A stretch of 64,000 nucleotides of DNA from Aliarcobacter skirrowii CCUG 10374 (GCF_003544835.1 NZ_CP032099.1:1178001-1242000), one strand, 5' to 3'. Positions 47,210 to 56,082 are shown, counted from the first letter of the stretch. The notes: generated from the letters alone by a model not told the origin. Translations and numbers: made by a program.

Positions 47210-47617
47210 ATGAAGAAAAATAAATCTAAAGAAAATCCAAATAACTATGTATTAGTAGTGGGACTAGAGGAATACAATATTAATTACAATATTGGAATAG
47301 CTAAAATAAAAGAAATTGCTAAAGAAGTTGGAATTGATAATTTTAAAGCAGAAAAAAAACAACTTTATTTTTATAAAGTTTTTGAAGAATTTAAAGACAA
47401 ATTTCAAACAAAATTTATTTCGGTGGAAGAATATGAAAAAACTTACAAAACAGAACTTATGCAAGAGATATATTCTGTACCTTCAATTTATTTTGTAATA
47501 AATCATAAAGTAAATTTTTCTTTTATCAATTGCCACACTGAGAATTTACTAAGAAAAGAATGTAATTACTTTGCTTCAAAAATATTAAAAGATAGTTATA
47601 GATATGCAAAAAGATAA
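47210..47617 (+). CDS. Hypothetical protein downstream of the iteron array
   Basis: 135 residues, no signal or membrane segment, not recognised. Features: a basic start (MKKNKSKENPNNYVLVVG), KIKEIAKEVGIDNFKAE and a C-terminal CNYFASKILKDSYRYAKR. The ribosome binding site AAAGGG is at 47200. The stop overlaps the SprT-like gene by 14 bases. Being the first gene after the repeats, it is the natural candidate for a protein that binds or is controlled by them, but no helix-turn-helix can be asserted. Confidence 0.55.
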   Translation: MKKNKSKENPNNYVLVVGLEEYNINYNIGIAKIKEIAKEVGIDNFKAEKKQLYFYKVFEEFKDKFQTKFISVEEYEKTYKTELMQEIYSVPSIYFVINHKVNFSFINCHTENLLRKECNYFASKILKDSYRYAKR

Positions 47618-48380
47618 ATCTACAACTTTAGAATATTATGAATACTTTCAAGAGATATATAATATTTTTAATAAAGAACTTTTTTCAAATGAGCTTCCAA
47701 ATTGTATTATTACTATCACAAGGCAAAAAAGAGTAATGGGATATTTTAGTCCAAATAGATGGATTAATAGTAAAGGTAAACAAAATCACGAATTAGCATT
47801 AAATCCTTCATATTTCTCAAGCTCTAACTTTATAGAAATATTTCAAACAATTGTTCATGAAATGGTTCATCTTTGGCAATATGAATTTGGTACTCCTTCA
47901 CAAAGAAGTTATCACAATAAAGAGTGGGCTGACAAAATGGAAAGCTTAGGATTAGTTCCTAGTTCAACTGGAGTTCCTGGTGGAAAAAAAACTGGTCAAA
48001 AGATGAATGATTATCCTCTAAAAAATGGAATATTTGAAAAAGTATGTATTGATATTTTTAAACAAGGACTATTTTTAAAGTGGTTTGATAGATATTCAAA
48101 TAAATCTACTTTTATAATAAATGATGAAGAGCTTGATGAAGAAGATATAAAAGAGATGATTGATACGAACAATGAAGAAGAGATATTAACATCTTTATAT
48201 ACAACTATTGGAGATATCGTAAAGGATACTTTACATATTGAAGAAGTTGCCCTGGAAGAGAGTAAAAATAAAAGTAAATATTGTTGCGAATGTGGTTGTA
48301 GTGTTTGGGGTAAAAAGAATTTAGATATTACTTGTAATTTGTGTGGAAGTGATTTTGAGTATATTGAAAATATTAATTAA
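47604..48380 (+). CDS. SprT-like zinc metalloprotease
   Basis: 258 residues. The zinc site IVHEMVHLWQYEF (HExxH) is followed by a third His region YHNKEWADKMESLGL, as in SprT/Spartan-type proteases. GYFSPNRW lies before the site as usual. The C-terminus has a zinc ribbon with CCECGCSVW and CNLCGSDFEY. Eukaryotic Spartan digests DNA-protein crosslinks; bacterial SprT proteins in mobile elements are thought to do something similar but are not well characterised. It overlaps the 135-residue gene and is followed by the palindrome region. Confidence 0.85.
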   Translation: MQKDKSTTLEYYEYFQEIYNIFNKELFSNELPNCIITITRQKRVMGYFSPNRWINSKGKQNHELALNPSYFSSSNFIEIFQTIVHEMVHLWQYEFGTPSQRSYHNKEWADKMESLGLVPSSTGVPGGKKTGQKMNDYPLKNGIFEKVCIDIFKQGLFLKWFDRYSNKSTFIINDEELDEEDIKEMIDTNNEEEILTSLYTTIGDIVKDTLHIEEVALEESKNKSKYCCECGCSVWGKKNLDITCNLCGSDFEYIENIN

Positions 48381-48470
48381 TGTTTATAAATGTTTTTAAG
48401 TATTAATTAATATTAAATAAAGTAATATTTTAACAAGTATTAATTAATATTAATAAATGCTAATTAATAC
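48371..48470. promoter_or_regulatory. Cluster of TATTAATTAATA palindromes before the par-like operon
   Basis: Perfect 12-bp palindrome TATTAATTAATA at 48401-48412 and 48438-48449, both within an identical 19-base stretch starting AAGTATTAATTAATATTAA, plus near copies at 48371 and 48460. The sites overlap or follow the SprT stop and precede the ribosome binding site of the 47-residue gene. A third perfect copy is at 49612 upstream of the RHH gene. Confidence 0.65.
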
Positions 48471-48494
48471 TAAATAATATTAAAAGGAGTAAAT

Positions 48495-48638
48495 ATGAAA
48501 TTTGGGAAATATGTATTTGAAAGTTTAGAAGAGTTCCAACAAGTTCAAAATTTGGCGATGGCGAACAATGTTAGAACTATGAAAGAATTTACAGAATTCT
48601 TAAGAGCAAACTATAGCCAAAAATTGATTAAAAATTAA
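48495..48638 (+). CDS. Small protein (47 residues), par-like operon
   Basis: ATG preceded by AAAAGGAGTAAAT. The sequence opens MKFGKYVFESLEEFQQVQNL and continues with NNVRTMKEFTEFLRAN; helical, amphipathic, no transmembrane part. It is not recognised. The strong ribosome binding site, and the spacing to the next gene (12 bases), support expression in an operon with the 55-residue protein and the ParA-like ATPase. Confidence 0.6.
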   Translation: MKFGKYVFESLEEFQQVQNLAMANNVRTMKEFTEFLRANYSQKLIKN

Positions 48639-48650
48639 AAGGAGAAATAA

Positions 48651-48818
48651 ATGGATTTTAAAAAATTTACATTTAGAGTTAGCTTTAAATTGCCGTATTC
48701 ACATATCATTTCAATTACTACAATTGAAGCGAATGAAATTGATGAAGCAAGAGCAAAATGTTTTAAGAAATTTTCAAATAGAACAATAAATAAAATTGAA
48801 GTTCTAAAAATAGATTAA
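48651..48818 (+). CDS. Small protein (55 residues), par-like operon
   Basis: ATG preceded by AAAAGGAGAAATAA. The sequence opens MDFKKFTFRVSFKLPYSHII and then ITTIEANEIDEARAKCFKKF: a strand-strand-helix pattern, soluble. No family recognised. It lies 9 bases before the ParA-like start, whose ribosome binding site (AAGGAGC) overlaps its stop, so cotranslation is likely. Confidence 0.6.
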   Translation: MDFKKFTFRVSFKLPYSHIISITTIEANEIDEARAKCFKKFSNRTINKIEVLKID

Positions 48819-48827
48819 GGAGCTAAA

Positions 48828-49481
48828 ATGAAACTAATTACACTAGCAAATTTAAGAAGTGGTGGTAAAAGTTCTATTGCAAGACTTTTAGCAGAGAAGT
48901 TAAATTCAACTATTTTGAATTTTGATAAAAAAAGAGATAGCGAAGCATATAATGCTATCTCAACTATTAATATTCCAGAAAATAAAACTATACAAAGAGA
49001 AGAAAATAGTTTAATTTTAAGAGATAGTAAGACTGAGCAAACAATTACGACAAAATCTGATTACTTGATTTGTGATTTGGGTGGTTATTTTGATGAGAGA
49101 TTACTTGATCTAAAAAGTGATTTTTATATCATTCCATCTTTTGATGATTATGAGAGTATTAGTGAGAGTATGAGAACAGCTCATCTAATATTAAAGAGTA
49201 ATATTAAAGCTAAGATAATATTTGTTTTAAATGGTGCATTTATAACAGATAAAAATATAAAAGAAGAGAAGATAAAAGAGTTTAATGAGCATATTGAAGT
49301 AAATGGATTTATTAGATTTCCTCTTTTATATCTTCCAAAAACAAATTTAATGAGAAGATTAGTTGATGAAGCTGCAAAACAAAAAGAGTTGAAAAATAAG
49401 TTTGAGCAAGAGATTAAATATATTAATATAGATAAGTTCCTGGAAGAACTGATTTGTAATTTTAGAAATGAGCAAATATGA
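48828..49481 (+). CDS. ParA/MinD-like P-loop ATPase (deviant Walker A)
   Basis: 217 residues. KLITLANLRSGGKSSIARLLAEKL aligns to the ParA P-loop but reads LRSGGKSS instead of KGGVGKTT, keeping the GK-S/T core. ICDLGGYFDERL is the Walker B region, and the C-terminal half is a typical short ParA. It would position or segregate DNA, or act as a conjugation accessory. Its stop overlaps a 32-residue membrane peptide (ATGA), and an RHH gene follows, i.e. a ParA plus ParG-like arrangement. Confidence 0.75.
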   Translation: MKLITLANLRSGGKSSIARLLAEKLNSTILNFDKKRDSEAYNAISTINIPENKTIQREENSLILRDSKTEQTITTKSDYLICDLGGYFDERLLDLKSDFYIIPSFDDYESISESMRTAHLILKSNIKAKIIFVLNGAFITDKNIKEEKIKEFNEHIEVNGFIRFPLLYLPKTNLMRRLVDEAAKQKELKNKFEQEIKYINIDKFLEELICNFRNEQI

Positions 49482-49576
49482 AAAATGAATATATTGCTAT
49501 ATCTACTATAATATTTTTAAATTTTTGTATTAGCTGCTTTTTTGTATATCTATTTTTTAAAAAAAATATAGATTAA
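49478..49576 (+). CDS. Single-span membrane peptide (32 residues)
   Basis: ATG overlaps the ParA-like stop as ATGA. The peptide is one hydrophobic helix (IAISTIIFLNFCISCFFVYL) with a basic C-terminal cap (KKN). Coupled start but no independent ribosome binding site. Function unknown. It may be expressed at low level through reinitiation. Confidence 0.35.
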   Translation: MKNEYIAISTIIFLNFCISCFFVYLFFKKNID

Positions 49577-49611
49577 GTTAGTATTTAATAATATTATATA
49601 GTATAATTAAA

Positions 49612-49623
49612 TATTAATTAATA
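49612..49623. promoter_or_regulatory. Third TATTAATTAATA palindrome, before the RHH gene
   Basis: A perfect copy of the same 12-bp palindrome, just before the ribosome binding site AAAGGAG of the RHH gene. With the copies at 48401 and 48438 it suggests one DNA-binding protein, probably the RHH protein, controls both. Confidence 0.55.
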
Positions 49624-49636
49624 TAAAGGAGTTAAA

Positions 49637-49894
49637 TTGGCAAAGAGAAATATTGAACCAGTTAAAATAGATGATTTAAATATATCTATTGAAACAAAAG
49701 AGCTAGAAGAATCTAGTTCTAAAGGAAGACCAAAAAAGTTTACAAAGAAGTTAAATACTCCAGTTAATATTTATCTTTCACAAGGTCAGTTAGCTGCAAT
49801 AGATGAAAAGATAAAAGAGATTGGTTTTTCTGTAAGACAAGATTATTTTAGGAAGCTTTTAAGAGCTGATATTCCTAATTTTGATGAATTGTAA
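49637..49894 (+). CDS. Ribbon-helix-helix DNA-binding protein (ParG/CopG-like)
   Basis: 85 residues from a TTG with AAAGGAG upstream. A flexible N-terminal tail (1-38, with KGRPKKFTKK as a basic patch) is followed by NTPVNIYLSQGQLAAIDEKI and GFSVRQDYFRKLLRADI, the beta-strand and two helices of an RHH fold. Partner of the ParA-like ATPase by position, and the likely ligand of the palindromes at 48401, 48438 and 49612. A partition or autoregulatory role is inferred. Confidence 0.72.
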   Translation: MAKRNIEPVKIDDLNISIETKELEESSSKGRPKKFTKKLNTPVNIYLSQGQLAAIDEKIKEIGFSVRQDYFRKLLRADIPNFDEL

Positions 49895-49926
49895 GAGATA
49901 TTAAATAAATACATAGAGGAGCAAAA

Positions 49927-50463
49927 ATGAAAAAACAAATACTTAGTGCAACTATTTTAGCATTAATTTTATTAGGTTGTAGTGATCCAAAAGCAGCTAC
50001 TAAAGAGAATTTTGAACCAGTTATTAATAAGTATTTATCTGAAAATAAGGATATTTTTTCTTGTTCATATTTAGGGAATAATTTTCCTTTTGTAGATAAT
50101 ACTGGTCTAAGAAAAAAACATTTACAAAAATATGTAGATTTAGGCTTAATTACAGAAGAAACTGAAGTAAAAATGCATAAAGGTGCTTTTATGGGGCAAG
50201 ACATAAAAGTTGAAATCAATACATATGATTTAACAGAACTTGGAAAAGAGCATTATAAAAATGAACAATTTTGTTTTGGTGAGCCTAAGGTTAAACAAAT
50301 TATTGGATTTACTGAACCAGTTGATTTTGTGGGACAAAAAGTTACTGAAGTTGATTATGAATTAAAACTTGAAAACTTACCAAATTGGTATAAAATAGAT
50401 ACAACAAAAAATAAAAAAATTGTTTTAAAGCTTTCTGATGATGGTTGGGTAATTTTAAAATAG
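49927..50463 (+). CDS. Lipoprotein, hypothetical
   Basis: 178 residues. The signal peptide ends in a lipobox LILLGCSD (Cys18). The mature domain has two more Cys (IFSCSYLGN, EQFCFGEP) that may pair, and beta-rich segments (KVEINTYDLTELGKEHY, YELKLENLPNWYKID). No family name given. Position after the RHH gene and before the unknown 317-residue gene suggests element-encoded surface or entry-exclusion functions, but there is no direct evidence. Confidence 0.65.
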   Translation: MKKQILSATILALILLGCSDPKAATKENFEPVINKYLSENKDIFSCSYLGNNFPFVDNTGLRKKHLQKYVDLGLITEETEVKMHKGAFMGQDIKVEINTYDLTELGKEHYKNEQFCFGEPKVKQIIGFTEPVDFVGQKVTEVDYELKLENLPNWYKIDTTKNKKIVLKLSDDGWVILK

Positions 50464-50494
50464 TCCAATTATTAAGCAGAATAGGAAGATTAGA

Positions 50495-51448
50495 ATGAAA
50501 TTATCAAAAATAAAATATGGAATAAAAATTTTAATTGATGAAAAAAAAATTAAAAATAATAAGTTAAAATATATTTCAGAACAACTTGATAACCTTGCAA
50601 AAAGTTTACAAATGTTAAAAGTTGATAAATATTACTATGCTTGTTTAATGGACTTAGATTATATTAAATTTATTAATGGGCTAGAAAAAAATAACTGGTT
50701 TGGTCTAAACTTTGAATATATTAAAATAGAAAATATATTAAAAATATCTTTACAAGAATTTTATAAAGATGAATATCGTAATGACTTGAGAGTTATTTTA
50801 GAAAATTGGATAAGTAATGGAGAAAAACCATTTATTATTAAAGAAAATAAAGAAATCCCAATAATTATTGAAGCTTATAATGAAATATTTAATTTAGAAA
50901 ACTTAAGAGTGATATTTTCTAATTTTTTAATAGATGATATTAAATTACCATTCAAAGAAGGAATAATTAAATTAATAAATGAAGATAATAACTTTATTGA
51001 AATTTATTTTCATGAAATCAATAACATATTAACTTTTTCAAGCAAAAGTTTTTTAAAAGATGTTTTGCTTGATATATCCTCTAAAGAAAGAATTGGTGAT
51101 ATATTAGTAAGACAAAACATTGATAATGTATCTTATGAAACTATATTAAATTGTTTTTCAATTTTTCAATATATAATAAGGTTTCATAATAATGAAGATA
51201 AAATAGAAGAGATTAAACAGTTAAATTTACTTAAAATTAAAAAAGAAATAAGAGGATTTAACTGTACTTTCATTGTTAGAGGACACTGGAGAAATTATAA
51301 TAGTGAATTAATATGGATTAACCCTTTTTTTAAAGGAAAAGGTAAAATCAAATCAAAAATTCATAAAATACAAAAAGATTTAATCAATAAAGATACTCTA
51401 AAAGCTATGCAAGAAGCTAAAGAGTTTAAGGGTAATCAATCCTTTTAG
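50495..51448 (+). CDS. Hypothetical protein with RGHWR...WI.PF.KG motif
   Basis: 317 residues, Lys- and Ile-rich, no signal or membrane span. The C-terminal part contains CTFIVRGHWRNYN and ELIWINPFFKGKGK: an RGHWR-WI-P-KG motif that I recall from other unclassified mobile-element proteins. The N-terminal 250 residues are helical without known domains. Its ribosome binding site is ATAGGAAG. Last plus-strand gene before the inverted-repeat cluster and the convergent relaxase. Confidence 0.55.
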   Translation: MKLSKIKYGIKILIDEKKIKNNKLKYISEQLDNLAKSLQMLKVDKYYYACLMDLDYIKFINGLEKNNWFGLNFEYIKIENILKISLQEFYKDEYRNDLRVILENWISNGEKPFIIKENKEIPIIIEAYNEIFNLENLRVIFSNFLIDDIKLPFKEGIIKLINEDNNFIEIYFHEINNILTFSSKSFLKDVLLDISSKERIGDILVRQNIDNVSYETILNCFSIFQYIIRFHNNEDKIEEIKQLNLLKIKKEIRGFNCTFIVRGHWRNYNSELIWINPFFKGKGKIKSKIHKIQKDLINKDTLKAMQEAKEFKGNQSF

Positions 51449-51517
51449 AGTTACTTGCTTTACAAACATATAGTGGTATTTTTTAACTGCCAAAGGAGGA
51501 ATTAATTCAAAGTAACC

Positions 51518-51655
51518 CCAAAAGGGGCAAGGCTTAGTAAGCCTTGATTATTATTATAAAAAATAGTATAATTACAATGAAAATAATTCGAGACAAATAT
51601 CTCACCTCTTTTCGAGAGGTAGAATTTTTGCCAGAGGTTGCAGCCTTTGGCAAAA
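51518..51655. other. Cluster of inverted repeats, candidate oriT or terminators
   Basis: Within the 267-base gap (51449-51715) there are four hairpins: CCCC/GGGG (51518-51529), CAAGGCTTA/TAAGCCTTG with a single central G (51530-51548), ACCTCT/AGAGGT (51604-51620), and TTTTGCCAGAGG/CCTTTGGCAAAA (51626-51655, one G-T). Alternative pairing AACCTC with GAGGTT exists around the last. An orphan ribosome-binding-like AAAGGAGG at 51494 has no start codon. The gap lies just past the end of the relaxase gene. Confidence 0.5.
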
Positions 51656-51715
51656 CCTCACAAAAAATTATATCCAAATCCAATTTATTTTAGAAAAACA
51701 AAATTTATTAAAACT

Positions 51716-54700
51716 CTATGTCAATTCTATTCCTTTAGATAGAACTTTATCAATCTTTTTAAGCTGCTCTTTTATCACAACAGAGCTTTTTGCTCTATCA
51801 AATATTCCAAGTTCTTTATTAATCACTTTTAAGCTTTTTTCTAATGTATATTTGTAGTTTTCCAATGTAGTATTTAAACTTTTTTTATCTTCTTTTAATT
51901 CATTTTTTAAAAATACTTTTTTAAATTCTTCATAGTCAATATTAAAATTGTTTTGTTTTTTACACTCCTTTACATAGGCATCATCAAGTTTTTTGGGATT
52001 ATCACTAAAGTTTTTTAAACCTTCATTGATATATTTATTTTCAAATTCAACATCTTTGTTTTTTTGAATCAATAAAGAATTATCAAGTATAACTTCTGCA
52101 TCTTTTGATAGTTTTGCTATGTTTTCTATAAAATCTTTTTTTAGATTTTTTAATATTTTTTTATGATCAATCTTTTCAATAATAGATACTTTACTTTTAT
52201 CAACTTCATCAAAAGATTTTTCAATAGCATTTGCTTGAGATAATAAACTTGTTAATCCAGCTTGAGCTTGTAGCATCTTACTACTTGTAGATTTAACTGT
52301 AAAATATCCTATCTCACTATTTTCTAAAGCTTTTAAATGTTTTAAGTTATATAGATTTAAGTCATCCTCTTTTATAAGATTTAAATCTTTTTCTTTAAAA
52401 AAATCACTTTTTTCAAGTGTAAAAGCTTTTATATTTTTAATATTATTAGTTATATTGATTTCTTGTTCACCAGGTATGATAAGTTTAAAATCTTTTTTAT
52501 AGATATTATTCTTCTCAAAATCTACAAAATCAATTTTTACAGTTTTATCACTTATTTGCGTATCTTTAAAATTTTTAAATTTCTCTGGAATCATTCCATA
52601 TTTTGATAATCTTCCAGTTGTAATATTACCTTTTTCAAATGATTTAGTTAATTCATTTTTTGCAAGTTCTGGAAATTTTTTTAATAATTCATTAAATTCT
52701 TTTAGCAGCTCTATATTGTTTTTTAAATCTATTTTTTTATTTGTAAAATCATCTTTTGATATATTTTTAAATTGTGTAGGTTTTATTCCTATTAGTTCTA
52801 GCTTTTCAAAGCTAATCTCTTGTTTATTTATGGCTTCAGTTAATATATTTTTTGAAAAATCTGGAAATGATTTTGTAAATTCTTCAAACTCTTTTTTCAT
52901 ATCTTGAGAGCTAGAAAAATCAAAAACTTTATATGAAATCTCTTTTGTATATTTTTCTAAATTATTTGTATCTACTCCTAAAAACTTTGCATCATTTATA
53001 GATAGATTTGGATTTGTTTTATTTATATACCTTTTAATCTCTTCTAATTTTTGTAGTATTTTATCATCTTGTGTTAATTTCTCTTTTTCATTTATTTTTT
53101 GTCTAAATTTTTCTGCGTTTTTCTCAATTGTTATAGCTTTATTAAAATCAAATATTTCACCTGGTGCAATTTCAATATCTTTTTTATCTTCTACTTCAAA
53201 ATCAATTTCCACTTTATCAAATGGATGTTCAAATTTAACTGTCTCTATATCTATTTTTTTTGTATTTGATATTGGTAACTCTTCACCAAATTCAGAAGAT
53301 ATAATATATTCTTTATCTCTAAGCTCTATTTCAAAATCAATTTTGTTTTTTATAATATCCATTTCATCAAAGTTTTGTGAATGTATATCTATAGCATTTT
53401 CATAATATGATTTTAAAGCCAATCTATCAAACTCATCTAAAGAGTTTAATAATTTATTTGCACTTACAAATTGTCCCGTATCTAATAGATGTTTAATATT
53501 ATTGAAGTTCTCTAATTTTTCTTTATTTTCATTAAATTCTATTTTAAATTCATCGCAAAGCTTCTCAAAATTATCAAGAGACTTAAAATATGATTCAAGT
53601 TCATGTTCATTTTCTGGCATCTCTTTTTGTAAAGCATACTCTGTTTTTAATTTATCTATATAAATATTTACAAACTCTTTTTGATAGTCTTTATTTTGAA
53701 CTTCAATAATCAATTTAAGAGATTCTAAATCATAGCTTTCTCTATTCTCTCCTAATTTTTCCCAAAGAGAAATATTTACCTCTCTTGGTGAAATATTTAA
53801 AATTTCTCCATAAGCTTTTACTGTAATAGAGCTATCAACTTTATATAAGTTTTGTAATTCATCAAAGCTATTTAGATCTTTATTTTCTATAGCTTTTTGT
53901 GAAGCTGTTGAATATTTATCAAAATATTTATCATCTTTAAGATTTTGAATATCTAAACTTTTTAATTTTATTATCTCTTGTTTATAATCAATATCTATAT
54001 TTTTAGATAATTTTTCTAAATCTAACTTTTCTAAATCAATATTTTCAATTACAAATATAGATCCATCTTCTTTTTTTAGTTCAAACTTTTCAAGTTTTGG
54101 AAGATTTGAAGTATTTATTCCTAAAAATTGTGCATCTTTTATACTTAAAGATGGGAAATCACTCTCCAATCTTTTTTTGATATTTAATAGCTTTTCTTGT
54201 TGTTTATAGCAATGTGTAGCTGAAATATGATTATTTGTAAGCTCAATATCTACAGCTTGAATTAAGCTATCAATACCTTTTGAAATAGCTAATGCTTTTT
54301 TTGATTTATTTAAATATTCATTAATACCATTTTCTTTAAATTCAATATCTTTTAAATTTATATTTAATAGGTCAATATTTTCAACTATAGAGCTTTTTTC
54401 TATCTCTTCTACTACAAACTCTTTTTTTGTACTTAAATCACTAGCTAAAATTTTCTCTTTATATTTAATCTCTTTTTCATATGTTATAAGATTTGTTGTA
54501 TCTATTCCTAAATATTTAGCATTTTTTACACTTAATGATGGAAAATCTGAAATAAGTTTTTCTTGAATTTTAGTAATTCTTTTTTGTAAAAAATTGTATT
54601 GGTTTTCTGATATATTCTTTTTTTGTTTATCTAATTGTTTTGTAATATTTATTAAAGTTTTCGATATCTTATTTGCTTTTTGTCTAAGAATTATTTCATC

Positions 54701-56062
54701 TTTTAATTTACTATTATCCTGGTTTAAATTTATATTTTTTAAATCCAATGATTTTAAATCTACCATTTCTATTTCATAGCTTTTATCAACTTCTTCATAA
54801 ATATCTTTAGAAGCTTTTATATCGCTAACTAATACTTTTTCTTTATGTGATATTTTTTTAGTAAAGGTTATAAGATTTGATGTGTCTATTCCTAAAAACT
54901 CTGCATCTTTTACACTCAAAGATGGAAAATCACTCTCAAGTTTTTCTTTAATTTTTATTAGTTTCTCTTCAATTTTTAAACCAGCTTCTTTTTTTACAGA
55001 TTGATATGATTCTATATTTCTTTCTAAAAGTTCAACTAAAGTCAAATTTCTTTTTTGATACTGTTCTACTTTATCAAGAGTCTTATCTTTAAAATTTTGA
55101 ACCATCTGTTTAAGTTGCTCTGCTTCTTGATTTTTTCTTGCTAAATCTAGAGCTTTCATAAGCTCTCTATGTTCAATATTTAATTTTGTTTTTTCAGATA
55201 TAGATATTCTAGATTTTTTAATTTGCTCTTTTACTCTCATAAGTTCCATCTGCAAATAAGCAGAATATTGTCTTATATTTTTATCTTCAAACTTCCAATC
55301 TTTTTCTTGAAGTTTTGCTTGATACCACTCTATTTTTTCTTTTATTCCTTTATAGTTTTTATCTTTATCTCCAAAAAGTCTTTTTCTAATATCTTCAAGA
55401 TGTTTATTTGGATCATCTTTTCTTAGTGTTACAACTTGCTCTAAACCATTTTTTTGCATCTCTATTGCAAATTGTTCTCTAAGATGTTCTAAATCGTTTG
55501 GATTCAATTCTAGTTTTCTATTTTTCCAAACTCCTTTTTTAATTTCCATCATTATAGGTCTATTTTTTATTACTACATGAATGTGAGGATGTTGCGTATC
55601 TATATGAGCTACAAATGTATAGCTAAAACCTTTATCAAAGAATTCTCTTCTTAAAAACTCTCTAGCTACATTTTCTAATATCTCTTTGTTTTTTTCATTT
55701 GGTTCTATGTCTGCTGATAACATCATATGAGTGCTATCTCTATTTTTTCTTTTTGAATCTTCATTTATCTCATCAAAATCTTCTGCCCACTCATTTACAA
55801 GTCCAGCAATAGCATCTTTGCCTTTTATTTTTAAACCATTTTCATCTTCTAGCTCTAATTCATTCTCTTTTCCAGCTCTTGCAATATATTCTAAAGTATT
55901 TCTTGTTTCTTTTGCACCTTCTCTATATCCAATAATTTTAACAACAGATTGTGGATTTTTTGAGATTAAGGCTTTTACATAATTGTAATTGTTATATCTT
56001 AGAGTAGGTAGATCTTTTTCTTCTTTTGCTCTCCACCTGTGCTTATCAATTTCTTCAATCAT
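51716..56062 (-). CDS. Giant MOBP-like relaxase with internal repeats
   Basis: 1448 residues. The N-terminal 250 residues are a VirD2/MobA-type relaxase: YNYVKALISKNPQSVVKIIG, KETRNTLEYIARAG, and the metal-binding HIDTQHPHIHVVIKNRP (about 150-170, three His). The rest is highly charged and helical, including a module found four times with DFPSLSVKDAEFLGIDTSNL-like cores (about residues 385, 515, 650 and 1030). No primase, helicase or ATPase motif is visible. Much longer than usual MOBP proteins. It would nick oriT and lead the strand to the recipient. No strong ribosome binding site; a 12-bp hairpin lies 21 bases upstream. Confidence 0.85.
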   Translation of the reverse strand: MIEEIDKHRWRAKEEKDLPTLRYNNYNYVKALISKNPQSVVKIIGYREGAKETRNTLEYIARAGKENELELEDENGLKIKGKDAIAGLVNEWAEDFDEINEDSKRKNRDSTHMMLSADIEPNEKNKEILENVAREFLRREFFDKGFSYTFVAHIDTQHPHIHVVIKNRPIMMEIKKGVWKNRKLELNPNDLEHLREQFAIEMQKNGLEQVVTLRKDDPNKHLEDIRKRLFGDKDKNYKGIKEKIEWYQAKLQEKDWKFEDKNIRQYSAYLQMELMRVKEQIKKSRISISEKTKLNIEHRELMKALDLARKNQEAEQLKQMVQNFKDKTLDKVEQYQKRNLTLVELLERNIESYQSVKKEAGLKIEEKLIKIKEKLESDFPSLSVKDAEFLGIDTSNLITFTKKISHKEKVLVSDIKASKDIYEEVDKSYEIEMVDLKSLDLKNINLNQDNSKLKDEIILRQKANKISKTLINITKQLDKQKKNISENQYNFLQKRITKIQEKLISDFPSLSVKNAKYLGIDTTNLITYEKEIKYKEKILASDLSTKKEFVVEEIEKSSIVENIDLLNINLKDIEFKENGINEYLNKSKKALAISKGIDSLIQAVDIELTNNHISATHCYKQQEKLLNIKKRLESDFPSLSIKDAQFLGINTSNLPKLEKFELKKEDGSIFVIENIDLEKLDLEKLSKNIDIDYKQEIIKLKSLDIQNLKDDKYFDKYSTASQKAIENKDLNSFDELQNLYKVDSSITVKAYGEILNISPREVNISLWEKLGENRESYDLESLKLIIEVQNKDYQKEFVNIYIDKLKTEYALQKEMPENEHELESYFKSLDNFEKLCDEFKIEFNENKEKLENFNNIKHLLDTGQFVSANKLLNSLDEFDRLALKSYYENAIDIHSQNFDEMDIIKNKIDFEIELRDKEYIISSEFGEELPISNTKKIDIETVKFEHPFDKVEIDFEVEDKKDIEIAPGEIFDFNKAITIEKNAEKFRQKINEKEKLTQDDKILQKLEEIKRYINKTNPNLSINDAKFLGVDTNNLEKYTKEISYKVFDFSSSQDMKKEFEEFTKSFPDFSKNILTEAINKQEISFEKLELIGIKPTQFKNISKDDFTNKKIDLKNNIELLKEFNELLKKFPELAKNELTKSFEKGNITTGRLSKYGMIPEKFKNFKDTQISDKTVKIDFVDFEKNNIYKKDFKLIIPGEQEINITNNIKNIKAFTLEKSDFFKEKDLNLIKEDDLNLYNLKHLKALENSEIGYFTVKSTSSKMLQAQAGLTSLLSQANAIEKSFDEVDKSKVSIIEKIDHKKILKNLKKDFIENIAKLSKDAEVILDNSLLIQKNKDVEFENKYINEGLKNFSDNPKKLDDAYVKECKKQNNFNIDYEEFKKVFLKNELKEDKKSLNTTLENYKYTLEKSLKVINKELGIFDRAKSSVVIKEQLKKIDKVLSKGIELT

Positions 56063-56082
56063 TTTTGGAATCTTTATAAAGT

